Assembly (NCBI RefSeq): GCF_014250675.1
Contig: NZ_JACHTG010000003.1
Location: 395,209 to 459,208, forward strand
Length of the DNA stretch: 64,000 nt
Direction: 5' to 3'
Origin: Cetobacterium sp. 8H
GTDB taxonomy: Bacteria > Fusobacteriota > Fusobacteriia > Fusobacteriales > Fusobacteriaceae
Both the position numbers and the translations under genes were made by a program. Every line of letters starts with the position of its first letter. The first letter of the stretch is position 1. Of this stretch, positions 52,137 to 61,660 are shown piece by piece. A model generated the notes under the pieces. The model was given only the letters and a program-made list of their open reading frames with translations, was not told where the DNA came from and did no database searches.

Positions 52137-52160
52137 TATAGTATGATTTAAGTACTGGAG

Positions 52161-53216
52161 GTGAGAGAGATAAAAAGTCTAATAGATAAACTGACAAGAG
52201 AAAATTTTTTAACAAAAGAAGAATTGAAGAGATTACTTGAAAACTTGAATGAGGACACAAGAGATTATTTAATTCAAAGAGCTTATGATGTCAGGAAATT
52301 AAATTATGGAAATAGTGTTTTTTTAAGAGGGTTGATAGAGATTTCCAATATTTGCAAATATGATTGTCACTATTGTGGAATAAGAGCTTCAAATCATAAA
52401 GTAAGTAGATATAGATTATCTAAAGATCAAATTTTAGATTGCTGCCATAAAGGTTATCTTTTAGGATATAGAACATTTGTACTTCAAGGTGGAGAAGATA
52501 GTTATTTTACTGATGAAATTTTAATTGAGATTATAAAAGAATTAAAAACTCAGTATAAAGATATAGCAGTGACGCTTTCTTTGGGAGAGAGAGGACGAGA
52601 GTCTTTTCAAAGACTATATGAAGCTGGTGCTGATAGATATCTGTTAAGACATGAAACAGCAAATAAAAAGCTATATGAAAAGTTGCATCCTAAAATGAGT
52701 TATGAAAACAGAATAGAGTCACTACATATTTTAAAAGAGATAGGGTATCAAGTAGGGAGTGGTTTTTTAATAGGGTTACCAGGTTTGAAATTGAAGGACT
52801 ATGCTGAAGATTTAATGTTATTAAAACAATTAAAACCGCATATGGTTGGGATAGGGCCGTTTATTCCACACCCAGCTACACCTTTAAAAGATGAAGTTGG
52901 AGGAACCGCTTATGATACTATAACGCTTTTAGCAATAATTAGATTACTTTTACCAGATGTTCTTTTACCAGCAACAACAGCTTTAGGAACGATAGATCCA
53001 AAAGGCAGGGAAAAAGGCTTTAAAGCTGGAGCAAATGTAATTATGCCAAATTTATCTCCGATGAATTGTAGAGAAAAATATTCTTTATATGAAGGGAAAA
53101 AATTCTTAGGTAACGAATCAGCAGAAGAAAAAATTAAAATAGAAAAAAATATACTAGACTCAGGATTTGAACCAATATTGACAAGAGGTGATAATATCAA
53201 ATGGAAAAGGAAATAA
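52161..53216 (+). CDS. hydE: [FeFe]-hydrogenase maturation radical SAM enzyme HydE
   Basis: Radical SAM protein of about 351 residues that helps build the dithiolate ligand of the H-cluster. The SAM cluster is CKYDCHYCGIR near residue 69; LQGGEDSYF, GADRYLLRHETA and GFLIGLPGL are typical. The start is unusual: GTG 52161 overlaps the ribosome site (TGGAGGTGAG), and the best-spaced codon after it is an in-frame ATA at 52170. No ATG is near. The end overlaps hydG by 16 bases. The hydrogenase itself is outside this window. Confidence 0.92.
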   Translation: MREIKSLIDKLTRENFLTKEELKRLLENLNEDTRDYLIQRAYDVRKLNYGNSVFLRGLIEISNICKYDCHYCGIRASNHKVSRYRLSKDQILDCCHKGYLLGYRTFVLQGGEDSYFTDEILIEIIKELKTQYKDIAVTLSLGERGRESFQRLYEAGADRYLLRHETANKKLYEKLHPKMSYENRIESLHILKEIGYQVGSGFLIGLPGLKLKDYAEDLMLLKQLKPHMVGIGPFIPHPATPLKDEVGGTAYDTITLLAIIRLLLPDVLLPATTALGTIDPKGREKGFKAGANVIMPNLSPMNCREKYSLYEGKKFLGNESAEEKIKIEKNILDSGFEPILTRGDNIKWKRK

Positions 53217-54592
53217 ATTTTATTGACCAGAACTATATAGAGAATTTAATTTTAGAAGCTAGAGAAACGTCAAATGAAGAAATAGAAAGAATATTAGAAA
53301 AAGCTAGAAATAGAGAAGGGTTAACTCATAAAGAAGTAGCCTCACTTTTAGAGATAAAAGATGAAGAACAGAAAAAAGAGTTATATAGAATAGCCGGAGA
53401 ATTAAAAAAGGCTATTTATGGAAATAGAATAGTGGTATTTGCACCACTTTACGTGAGTGATTATTGTGCTAATAATTGTACATATTGTGGTTATAAAAGA
53501 GATAATAAATTTCTAAGAAAGAAACTTTCAAGAGAAGAGATTCAAAATGAAGTAAGACTTTTAGAAAAGATGGGGCATAAGAGATTGGCGTTAGAACTGG
53601 GAGAAGACCCAGTAAATGCTCCAATAGAATATACACTCGAAGCAATAGATGCAGTTTATAGTACTAAATTTGAAAATGGAGCTATCAGAAGAATAAATGT
53701 TAATATAGCAGCCACAACTGTTGAAAATTATAAAAAATTAAAAGAGGCTGAAATAGGAACGTATATATTATTTCAAGAAACTTATCATAAACCAACATAT
53801 GAAAAAGTGCACCCTAAGAGCATAAAAGGAAACTATGAATATCATCTAAATGCTTTTAGCAGAGCTATGGAAGCAGGGATTGATGATGTAGGTGCAGGAG
53901 TTTTATTCGGTTTATCTGACTATAAATTTGAAATAATTGCCTTAATGTTACACAATGAATATTTAGAAAAAACTAAAGGTGTAGGTTTTCATACAATTTC
54001 AGTTCCAAGAATAAAAAAAGCTGAAGGAATGAGCTTAGAAGAGTATCCACACCAGATAGATGATGATACATTTAGAAATATTGTTGCTATATTGAGACTG
54101 GCAGTACCTTTTACAGGAATGATACTATCAACAAGAGAAACGGCTGAGCTTAGAAAAGAACTTATAAAATATGGAATTTCACAAGTAAGTGCAGGATCTT
54201 CAGCAGATGTTGGTGGATATACAGATAGAGAAGAAGGTAAAACAAGAACTCAATTTGAATTGGCTGATCACAGAACCCCTTTAGAAGTTCTAAAAGAACT
54301 TTTAGATGAAGATTTTATACCAAGTTATTGTACAGCATGTTATAGAATGGGAAGAACTGGAGATAGGTTTATGCAGCTAGCTAAAAGCGGAAACATTCAA
54401 AACGTTTGTTCTCCAAATGCTTTATTGACATTGATGGAATATGCTATGGACTATGGAGATAAAGATCTTCTAGAAAAAGTAGAAAAAGTTATAGCTAGAG
54501 AAATTCTGAATATAGAACGAGAAGATATAAAAGAATTGACTTTAGAAAAGCTAGAAAAAATAAAAAAAGGAGAGAGAGACCTTTACCTTTAG
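53201..54592 (+). CDS. hydG: [FeFe]-hydrogenase maturation radical SAM enzyme HydG
   Basis: Tyrosine lyase of 463 residues that makes the CO and cyanide ligands of the H-cluster as an Fe-cysteine synthon. The SAM cluster is CANNCTYC near residue 88. The C-terminal auxiliary cluster is CTACYRMGRTGDRF with a later C in NVCSPNALLT, the CX2CX22C pattern that separates HydG from thiamine enzyme ThiH. ATG 53201 lies within the end of hydE; hydF follows after nine bases. Confidence 0.95.
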   Translation: MEKEINFIDQNYIENLILEARETSNEEIERILEKARNREGLTHKEVASLLEIKDEEQKKELYRIAGELKKAIYGNRIVVFAPLYVSDYCANNCTYCGYKRDNKFLRKKLSREEIQNEVRLLEKMGHKRLALELGEDPVNAPIEYTLEAIDAVYSTKFENGAIRRINVNIAATTVENYKKLKEAEIGTYILFQETYHKPTYEKVHPKSIKGNYEYHLNAFSRAMEAGIDDVGAGVLFGLSDYKFEIIALMLHNEYLEKTKGVGFHTISVPRIKKAEGMSLEEYPHQIDDDTFRNIVAILRLAVPFTGMILSTRETAELRKELIKYGISQVSAGSSADVGGYTDREEGKTRTQFELADHRTPLEVLKELLDEDFIPSYCTACYRMGRTGDRFMQLAKSGNIQNVCSPNALLTLMEYAMDYGDKDLLEKVEKVIAREILNIEREDIKELTLEKLEKIKKGERDLYL

Positions 54593-54601
54593 GAGGAAGT
54601 A

Positions 54602-55789
54602 ATGAAGAATACACCTAATTCAAATAGATTACATATTGGAATTTTTGGAAAAACGAACTCTGGAAAGTCCTCTCTTCTAAATGCTATTACGGAACAAGAT
54701 ATATCTATAGTTTCAGATATTGCTGGGACAACAACAGATTCTGTAACAAAAGCTATGGAATTTTTACCGTATGGACCTGTATTGTTTATAGATACCGCCG
54801 GCTTAGAAGATGAGAGTGAACTTGGCGAAGTGAGAATGAAAAAGACGATACAAGAATTAAAAAGAACAGATTTTGCTTTACTTGTAATGGATGTAAATGC
54901 AATTGATATGGCTTTTTATAAAGATCAAGAGATCATTTTTAAAAAATATAACATACCATTTTTATTAGTTTTAAATAAATGTGAGAACCTAACAGATGCA
55001 AGTAAGTATGTTATAAAAAAAATATTTCCAAACGGAATATTTATCTCTACTAAAAATAGAGAGAGCATACTACATTTAAAAGAGCATATTTTAAAAGAGA
55101 TACAAAAAGAGCAAGAAGAGCCTAAATTAATAAGTGATATAATTCCATATAATGGGAAGATTATAATGGTTGTTCCAATTGACTCAGAAGCTCCAAAAGG
55201 TAGATTGATTTTGCCTCAAGTTCAACTTTTAAGAGAGTGTTTAGATTCTGGAATAAAGAGCTATGTAGTTAGAGATACTGAACTGAAAAGTGCATTAGAA
55301 GATATTTCAGATATAGATTTAGTTATAACAGATTCACAAGCATTTAAGAATGTAGAAAAAATAGTTGAAAATAAAGCAAAGTTAACAAGTTTTTCTATTA
55401 TTTTTGCAAGACAAAAGGGTGATTTGAAAGATTTAGTTGTAGGAGTAAAAAAACTTTCAAAACTAAATCACGGAGATAAAATATTAATTTCTGAAACTTG
55501 TACTCATAATACATCACATGAAGACATTGGAAGGGTTAAGATTCCAAAACTTATAAGGAATTATTGTGGAAAAGAGTTAGAATTTGAATTTAAATCAGGA
55601 AAAGATTTCCCAGAAGATCTATCAAAATATGCAATGATTATTCATTGTGGAGGATGTATGATAAATCGAAAGTTGATGCAAAGCAGGATTGATGAAGCTA
55701 AAGCTTTGAGAATACCAATAACAAATTATGGCTTAGTTATTGCAGAAGTAAATGGAATATTAGATAAAGCTATTCAAATCTTTAGATAG
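54602..55789 (+). CDS. hydF: [FeFe]-hydrogenase maturation GTPase HydF
   Basis: Scaffold of 395 residues on which the 2Fe subcluster is assembled before transfer to the hydrogenase. N-terminal GTPase: P-loop GKTNSGKSSLL, DIAGTTTDSVTK, DTAGLED and LNKCEN. C-terminal cluster ligands: CTHN near residue 300 and HCGGCM near 350. Last gene of hydEGF, followed by a terminator. Confidence 0.95.
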   Translation: MKNTPNSNRLHIGIFGKTNSGKSSLLNAITEQDISIVSDIAGTTTDSVTKAMEFLPYGPVLFIDTAGLEDESELGEVRMKKTIQELKRTDFALLVMDVNAIDMAFYKDQEIIFKKYNIPFLLVLNKCENLTDASKYVIKKIFPNGIFISTKNRESILHLKEHILKEIQKEQEEPKLISDIIPYNGKIIMVVPIDSEAPKGRLILPQVQLLRECLDSGIKSYVVRDTELKSALEDISDIDLVITDSQAFKNVEKIVENKAKLTSFSIIFARQKGDLKDLVVGVKKLSKLNHGDKILISETCTHNTSHEDIGRVKIPKLIRNYCGKELEFEFKSGKDFPEDLSKYAMIIHCGGCMINRKLMQSRIDEAKALRIPITNYGLVIAEVNGILDKAIQIFR

Positions 55790-55792
55790 ATT

Positions 55793-55830
55793 TTACCCTC
55801 ATTAGATATATTTTAATGAGGGTTTTTTAT
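55793..55830 (+). terminator. Rho-independent terminator of hydEGF
   Basis: ACCCTCATTA (55795-55804) and TAATGAGGGT (55814-55823) form a ten-base stem followed by T residues. Confidence 0.9.
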
Positions 55831-55860
55831 TGTTTAAAAATAAATATTTGATAAGAGCTA

Positions 55861-55889
55861 TTGACTTTAAGCAGTTCATTGGGTAATAT
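55861..55889 (+). promoter_or_regulatory. Promoter of the histidine operon
   Basis: TTGACT (55861-55866), 17 bases and TAATAT (55884-55889), the same two hexamers and spacing as the asnA leader promoter, 43 bases before the transporter start. Confidence 0.6.
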
Positions 55890-55932
55890 TAGTACCACTT
55901 AAGAAGTTAAAAAATTAAATGGGAGGTCCAAA

Positions 55933-57231
55933 ATGATTTTTAATCCGGTAATACTATCCGTTACTACTATGATTGTACTAAGTTTATTAAAATTAAATGT
56001 TATTCTAGCAATATTAGTAGCAGCCTTAGTAGCAGGTGTAACTTCGGGAATTGGAGTAGGGGAAACAATGAGAACACTTATTGGTGGAATGGGTGGAAAT
56101 TCAGAGACAGCACTTAGTTATATTTTATTGGGTACTTTAGCGGTTGCTATTAACAGTACAGGAGTGGCAGCACTTTTATCAAAAAAAATATCGAATATAG
56201 TTAGTGGGAAAAAATGGATTTTAGCATTAATGATTGCTACAATAGCATGTTTTTCTCAAAACTTAATTCCAGTGCATATAGCCTTTATACCAATTTTAAT
56301 TCCTCCATTATTAAAATTGATGGATGAGTTAAAAATGGATAGAAGAGCAATGGCTTGTTCACTAACATTTGGATTAAAAATGCCATATATCGTTCTTCCA
56401 GTAGGATTTGGATTAATATTTCATGGGATTGTAAGAGATCAAATCGTAAGTAATGGTATGAATATTCAATTGGATCAAGTTTGGAAAGCGACTTGGATTT
56501 TAGGAATTGCGATGTTAATTGGGCTTTTAATAGCTGTTTTTATAAGTTATAGTAAGCCAAGAGAGTATAAAGATTTGACAATTGGTGGAATTGCAGAAGA
56601 GATACCAGAAAAAATGGAATTAAAGCATTGGTATACATTAGTATCGGCAATAATTGCATTTGGGATTCAATTATATACAGGTTCTTTACCTTTAGGAGCA
56701 ATTGTTGCGTTAGCATTTATGGTTGCAACAAAAGTTATAAAGTGGGGAGAAGTAGATAGTTTAGTTAGTGGCGGAATCGGTATAATGGGGCTAATAGCAT
56801 TTATTATGTTAGTCGCAGCAGGATACGGAAGTGTAATAAGACAAACAGGTGCTATAGCTGGATTAGTTCAAGGAGTAGTAGGAGTGGTAGGCGGAAGTAA
56901 AATAATGGGTTCTTTTGTAATGCTTCTAGTTGGATTATTTGTAACTATGGGAATAGGAACTTCATTTGGAACAATCCCAATTCTAGCAGCGATATATGTT
57001 CCGCTATGTATTGAATTAGGAATATCTCCTTTAGGAACAATTGTTTTAATAGCTTGTGCGGGTGCATTAGGTGATGCTGGTTCACCAGCTTCAGATTCAA
57101 CATTAGGACCAACTGCAGGATTAAATGCTGATGGACAGCATGATCATATAAGGGATACTTGTATTCCTACATTTCTACATTACAATATACCACTTATAAT
57201 TGCAGGAATTATAGGAGGAGTACTATTCTAA
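55933..57231 (+). CDS. YuiF/NhaC-like transporter, probable histidine permease
   Basis: Membrane protein of 432 residues with about twelve segments, of the Na+/H+ antiporter-like COG2056 type (YuiF). Typical stretches include LLGTLAVAINSTGVAALL, QNLIPVHIAFIPILIPPLL and the C-terminal GALGDAGSPASDSTLGPT. It is the first gene before hutH, 16 bases away, so histidine uptake is the likely role. Annotation as an antiporter would be the alternative. Confidence 0.8.
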   Translation: MIFNPVILSVTTMIVLSLLKLNVILAILVAALVAGVTSGIGVGETMRTLIGGMGGNSETALSYILLGTLAVAINSTGVAALLSKKISNIVSGKKWILALMIATIACFSQNLIPVHIAFIPILIPPLLKLMDELKMDRRAMACSLTFGLKMPYIVLPVGFGLIFHGIVRDQIVSNGMNIQLDQVWKATWILGIAMLIGLLIAVFISYSKPREYKDLTIGGIAEEIPEKMELKHWYTLVSAIIAFGIQLYTGSLPLGAIVALAFMVATKVIKWGEVDSLVSGGIGIMGLIAFIMLVAAGYGSVIRQTGAIAGLVQGVVGVVGGSKIMGSFVMLLVGLFVTMGIGTSFGTIPILAAIYVPLCIELGISPLGTIVLIACAGALGDAGSPASDSTLGPTAGLNADGQHDHIRDTCIPTFLHYNIPLIIAGIIGGVLF

Positions 57232-57247
57232 AAGGAGGCAGATTGAT

Positions 57248-58780
57248 TTGGAACTACTTATGGGGAACAAAAGATTAAGTTTGGAAGATTTAATTAATGT
57301 AACAAGAAGGGGCTATAAAGTAGAAATATCAAAAGAAGCTAAAGCTAAAGTAGCAAAAGCGAGAGAATTAGTTGAAAGATATGTAAATGAAGGAAAAGTG
57401 TCTTATGGAATAACAACAGGATTTGGAAAATTTTCAGATAAAGTTATATCAAAAGATGAGACAGCTACATTACAAAAGAATTTAATTGTGAGTCATTCAT
57501 GTGGAGTGGGAAATCCATTACCACTTGACCAAGCTAAAGGAATAATGGTTCTTAGAGTAAATAATTTAATTCAAGGATATTCAGGTGTAAGACAAGTAGT
57601 AATAGACTTATTAGTTGATATGATAAATAAAGATGTAGTACCATACATACCAGAAAAAGGTTCATTGGGTGCATCGGGAGACTTAGCACCACTTTCTCAT
57701 ATGGTTCTAGTTATGCTAGGAATGGGAAAAGCCTATTATAACGGAGAACTATTAGACGGAAAGGTTGCTTTAAAAAAAGCAAAGCTAAAGCCTTTAGAAG
57801 AGCTATCTTCTAAAGAAGGATTAGCTCTTATAAATGGAACTCAAGTTATGACTTCAATAGGAGCTCATGCAGTTTATGATGGAATTAATTTGATGAAACA
57901 TTTAGATATAGCTTTAGGGCTTTCTATGGAAGCTTTAAATGGTATTATATGTGCATTTGATCCTAAGCTTCAAGAAGTTAGAGGGCATCTAGGACAGATT
58001 AATACAGCAAAGAATGTAAAGAAAATATTAAAAGATAGTAGCTCAATAACAAAGCAAGGTGATCTTAGAGTTCAAGATCCGTACTCTTTAAGATGTTCTC
58101 CTCAAGTGCATGGAGCAAGTAAAGATACTTTAAGTTATGTAAAAGAAAAAGTAGAAATAGAGATAAATGCTGTAACAGATAATCCAATAATCTTCCCAGA
58201 TCAAAATGAAGTTTTATCTGGAGGAAATTTTCATGGACAGCCAATGGCACTTCCGTTCGATTTCTTAGGAATAGCTTTAGCTGAAATGGCAAATATTTCA
58301 GAGAGAAGACTTGAAAGATTAGTAAATCCAGCTTTAAATAATAATTTACCAGCATTTTTGGTAAAAAATGGGGGAGTAAACTCTGGATTTATGATTGTAC
58401 AATATAGTGCAGCTTCTTTAGTGTCAGAGAATAAAGTGTTAGCTCATCCTGCATCAGTAGATTCAATACCATCATCTGCAAATCAAGAAGATCATGTTTC
58501 TATGGGAACTATAGCTGCGAGAAAAGCTTATGAAATTTTAGGAAATACAAGAAAAGTTATAGCGATGGAAATACTTACTGCTTGCCAAGGTATAGATTTA
58601 AGAGATGTTAGAAAGTTAGGAAAAGGAACAAATGAAGCTCATACATTGGTTAGAGAGTTGGTAGAGTACTATTCTGAAGATAGAGTAATGTATATAGATA
58701 TTGAAAAGGTAGAAGAGCTTATAAAAACTAATAAAATTGTTCAAAAGGTAGAGGAAAATATAGGAATTTTAAAAATCTAA
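57248..58780 (+). CDS. hutH: Histidine ammonia-lyase
   Basis: Enzyme of 510 residues that removes ammonia from histidine to give urocanate. The self-made MIO group forms from A142-S143-G144 in GSLGASGDLAPLSH, the same Ser number as in Pseudomonas HAL. The start is TTG 57248, with GGAGG nine bases upstream; an in-frame ATG at 57260 has a less good spacing. Also seen: YGITTGFGKFSD, CSPQVHGASKDTL, EITDNP-like EINAVTDNPIIF and SSANQEDHVSMG. Confidence 0.95.
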   Translation: MELLMGNKRLSLEDLINVTRRGYKVEISKEAKAKVAKARELVERYVNEGKVSYGITTGFGKFSDKVISKDETATLQKNLIVSHSCGVGNPLPLDQAKGIMVLRVNNLIQGYSGVRQVVIDLLVDMINKDVVPYIPEKGSLGASGDLAPLSHMVLVMLGMGKAYYNGELLDGKVALKKAKLKPLEELSSKEGLALINGTQVMTSIGAHAVYDGINLMKHLDIALGLSMEALNGIICAFDPKLQEVRGHLGQINTAKNVKKILKDSSSITKQGDLRVQDPYSLRCSPQVHGASKDTLSYVKEKVEIEINAVTDNPIIFPDQNEVLSGGNFHGQPMALPFDFLGIALAEMANISERRLERLVNPALNNNLPAFLVKNGGVNSGFMIVQYSAASLVSENKVLAHPASVDSIPSSANQEDHVSMGTIAARKAYEILGNTRKVIAMEILTACQGIDLRDVRKLGKGTNEAHTLVRELVEYYSEDRVMYIDIEKVEELIKTNKIVQKVEENIGILKI

Positions 58781-58800
58781 CTTTAAAATTGGAGGAAGAG

Positions 58801-59697
58801 ATGAAAAAATTAGTGCAATGTGTACCTAACTACAGTGAAGGAAAGGATCTGGAAAAAATAGAGAAAATCGCAGCTCCTTTCAAGAATAATAAAAATATTA
58901 AATTTATGGGATGTGAGCCTGATTCAGATTATAACAGAACTGTTATAACTGTAATAGGAGAACCAGAAGATGTAGTAAAAGCTGTAGTGGAGTCTGTAGG
59001 AATAGCGGCAGAATTAATAGATATGAATGTTCAAAAAGGAGAACATTTAAGAATGGGAGCTACAGACGTAATTCCTTTTATTCCAATAAAAGATATAACA
59101 ATGTCTGAATGTATTGAATTGTCAAAAATAGTAGCAAAAGAGATATGGGAACAATTTAAAATTCCAGTTTTTTTATATGAAGAGTCAGCAACAGCTCCAA
59201 ATAGAGTGTCATTACCTTCAATTAGAAAGGGAGAATTTGAAGGTATGAAAGAGAAATTAAAATTAGAGGAGTGGAAACCAGACTTTGGAGAGAGAGAGCC
59301 ACATTCAACAGCAGGAGTGACTGCTGTTGGTGGAAGAATGTCTCTTATAGCATTCAATATAAACTTAGATACAACAAATGTGAATATAGCTAAAGAGATT
59401 TCAAAAGCTATAAGATTTTCAAGTGGAGGGTTTAGATATATTCAGGCAGGTCCAGCTGAAATAAAAGAAAAAGGATTTGTTCAAGTTACTATGAATATAA
59501 AAGATTATAAGAAAAATCCAATCTATAGAGTTTTTGAAACTGTAAAAATGGAGGCTAAAAGATACGGTGTTAATGTTTTAGGAAGTGAAATAATAGGTGC
59601 TGTCCCAATGGAAGCATTAGTTGACTCTATGGAATATTATCTAGGATTGGATGGATTTAAAATAGACAAGGTAATAGAAAATGAGTTGTTGAAGTAA
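58801..59697 (+). CDS. ftcD: Glutamate formiminotransferase
   Basis: Enzyme of 298 residues moving the formimino group of formiminoglutamate to tetrahydrofolate, releasing glutamate. CVPNYSEGKD at the start, GEHLRMGATDVIPFIP and SLPSIRKGEFEGM are typical. It is the transferase half only; the cyclodeaminase is a separate gene (60973). ATG 58801 with GGAGGAAGAG upstream is the start. Confidence 0.93.
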   Translation: MKKLVQCVPNYSEGKDLEKIEKIAAPFKNNKNIKFMGCEPDSDYNRTVITVIGEPEDVVKAVVESVGIAAELIDMNVQKGEHLRMGATDVIPFIPIKDITMSECIELSKIVAKEIWEQFKIPVFLYEESATAPNRVSLPSIRKGEFEGMKEKLKLEEWKPDFGEREPHSTAGVTAVGGRMSLIAFNINLDTTNVNIAKEISKAIRFSSGGFRYIQAGPAEIKEKGFVQVTMNIKDYKKNPIYRVFETVKMEAKRYGVNVLGSEIIGAVPMEALVDSMEYYLGLDGFKIDKVIENELLK

Positions 59698-59715
59698 AAA
59701 GTATGGGGTGAGTTT

Positions 59716-60966
59716 ATGAATGCAGATTTAATAATTTATAATATCGGACAACTGGTTACAGCTAAAGAATTTTCTAATTTAAAAGAGGGAGAAAGTTCTA
59801 TGGAGAATATTGAAATAATTCAAAATGGATACTTGGCTGTATCAGATGGAGAGATAGTAGGTATAGGGCAAGGAGACGTTCCTTCAAAATTTATAAAATT
59901 TACAACAAAATTGATTGATGCTGAAGGTAGAGTTGTGACCCCAGGATTAATAGATTCTCATACTCACCTAGTACATGGTGGTTCTAGAGAAAATGAATTT
60001 TTAGATAAAATTCAAGGTGTACCATACTTGGAAATTTTAAAAAAAGGCGGAGGTATATTAAGTTCTGTAAAATCTACTCAAAATGCAACCGAAAAAGAAT
60101 TGATATTAAAGGCTAAGAATACTTTAAAAGTTATGTTAGGATTTGGTGTTACAACGGTTGAATCTAAAAGTGGATATGGACTAGATAGAGAGACAGAGTT
60201 AAAACAGCTTTATGTGAATAAAAAACTTAATCAAGAGCAAGAAGTTGAGATTATTTCAACATTTATGGGAGCACATGCTTTGCCAGAAGAGTTTAAAGAC
60301 AATAGAGAGAGATTTATAAACTCTGTAATTGAATTACTTCCTGAAATAAAAGAAAAAAAATTAGCTGAATTTTTTGATGTTTTCTGTGAAGAAGGGGTAT
60401 TCTCAATAGAAGAAAGTAGAAAGATGTTGTTAGAAGCAAAAAAACATAGTTTCAAATTGAGATTACATGCTGATGAAATAGTAAATATAGGTGGAGCAGA
60501 ATTGGCTGTTGAAGTTGGTGCTTATTCTGCCGATCACCTTATGGCTATAAGTGATAATGGTATTCAAGCATTAAAAAATAGTAAAACTATAGCTAACTTG
60601 CTTCCAGGAACATCTTTTAGCTTGAATAAAGATTATGCTCCTGCAAGGAAAATGATTGATGCAGGTGTTCAAGTAGCGCTTTCAACAGACTATAATCCAG
60701 GTTCATGTCCAACTGAGAATTTACAGCTAATTATGCAAATTGCAGCATTAAAATTAAAGATGCGTCCTAAAGAGATATTTAAAGCAGTTACTATAAACGC
60801 TGCAAAATCACTAGGGAAAGAAAAAAAGATTGGATCTCTAGAGATTGGAAAAAAAGCAGATTTTGTAATTTTTGATGCTCAAAACATAGAATATATACTT
60901 TATCATTTTGGAGTGAATCATACAAAAAAAGTATTTAAAAATGGATGTTTAGTTTTTAAAAAGTAG
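59716..60966 (+). CDS. hutI: Imidazolonepropionase
   Basis: Zinc/iron amidohydrolase of 416 residues opening the imidazolone ring to formiminoglutamate. Metal ligands and substrate sites are seen in DSHTHLVHGG, ESKSGYGL, RLHADE, SADHLMAI and STDYNPGSCPTENLQ. Cytoplasmic. Second-last step of the pathway present here; the product goes to FtcD. Confidence 0.94.
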   Translation: MNADLIIYNIGQLVTAKEFSNLKEGESSMENIEIIQNGYLAVSDGEIVGIGQGDVPSKFIKFTTKLIDAEGRVVTPGLIDSHTHLVHGGSRENEFLDKIQGVPYLEILKKGGGILSSVKSTQNATEKELILKAKNTLKVMLGFGVTTVESKSGYGLDRETELKQLYVNKKLNQEQEVEIISTFMGAHALPEEFKDNRERFINSVIELLPEIKEKKLAEFFDVFCEEGVFSIEESRKMLLEAKKHSFKLRLHADEIVNIGGAELAVEVGAYSADHLMAISDNGIQALKNSKTIANLLPGTSFSLNKDYAPARKMIDAGVQVALSTDYNPGSCPTENLQLIMQIAALKLKMRPKEIFKAVTINAAKSLGKEKKIGSLEIGKKADFVIFDAQNIEYILYHFGVNHTKKVFKNGCLVFKK

Positions 60967-60972
60967 GAGGAT

Positions 60973-61614
60973 ATGATGAGATTGTTGGATTTAACAGTGG
61001 AGGAATTTTTAAATGAAGTAGATTCTAAAAGTCCTGCTCCAGGTGGTGGATCAGCATCAGCATTGGCATCAGCATTAGGATGTGCCTTAGCTAGAATGGT
61101 AGCTCATCTAACATTTGGAAAAAAAAGTTATAAAGAGCTTTCAGATGAGGAGATAGGAATTTTTGGGAAAGCTTTTAATGAAATAGGGTATGATCGAAAA
61201 AAATTGGAAGAGCTTATAGATGGAGATACGGAAGCTTATAATTTGGTAATGCAAGCTTATAAACTTCCAAAAGAGACTGAAGCAGAAAAAAGCATAAGAA
61301 AATTAGTGATAGAAAATAGCTTAAAAATAGCAATAAAGACACCGCTTGATATTTGTAAATTATCAGAAAAAACTTTAAAAAATTTAAAATATATACTAAA
61401 ATATGGTAACAAAAATGCAATTACAGATTTAGGTGTTTCAGCTATACTTTTATATTCGGGAATTGAAGGTGGAGTACTGAATATAAAGATAAACCTTTCA
61501 GCCTTATCAGATAGCTCGTATAAAGAGAGTATCATCAAAGAGTTAGATGGTATAGTAACAAGCTCTGAAAGGGTAAAAAAGGAGATATTAGAAGCTGTAA
61601 ATAAGAGTTTATGA
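60973..61614 (+). CDS. fchA: Formiminotetrahydrofolate cyclodeaminase
   Basis: Helical enzyme of 213 residues converting 5-formimino-THF to 5,10-methenyl-THF plus ammonia. The folate loop APGGGSASALASALG near residue 21 is diagnostic. It follows hutI by six bases and is the last gene before a terminator. Confidence 0.92.
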   Translation: MMRLLDLTVEEFLNEVDSKSPAPGGGSASALASALGCALARMVAHLTFGKKSYKELSDEEIGIFGKAFNEIGYDRKKLEELIDGDTEAYNLVMQAYKLPKETEAEKSIRKLVIENSLKIAIKTPLDICKLSEKTLKNLKYILKYGNKNAITDLGVSAILLYSGIEGGVLNIKINLSALSDSSYKESIIKELDGIVTSSERVKKEILEAVNKSL

Positions 61615-61615
61615 T

Positions 61616-61643
61616 GGAGTGACACTTTTGTGTCACTTTTTTA
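61616..61643 (+). terminator. Rho-independent terminator of the histidine operon
   Basis: AGTGACAC (61618-61625), TTTT loop, GTGTCACT (61630-61637) and a T run. Confidence 0.9.
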
Positions 61644-61660
61644 TTAAGGGAGGAGCATTA

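Noticed and set aside
61619..61660. Upstream extension of the Gfo/Idh gene
   Set aside because: It passes through the terminator of the histidine operon; ATG 61661 has the ribosome site and starts the Rossmann motif.
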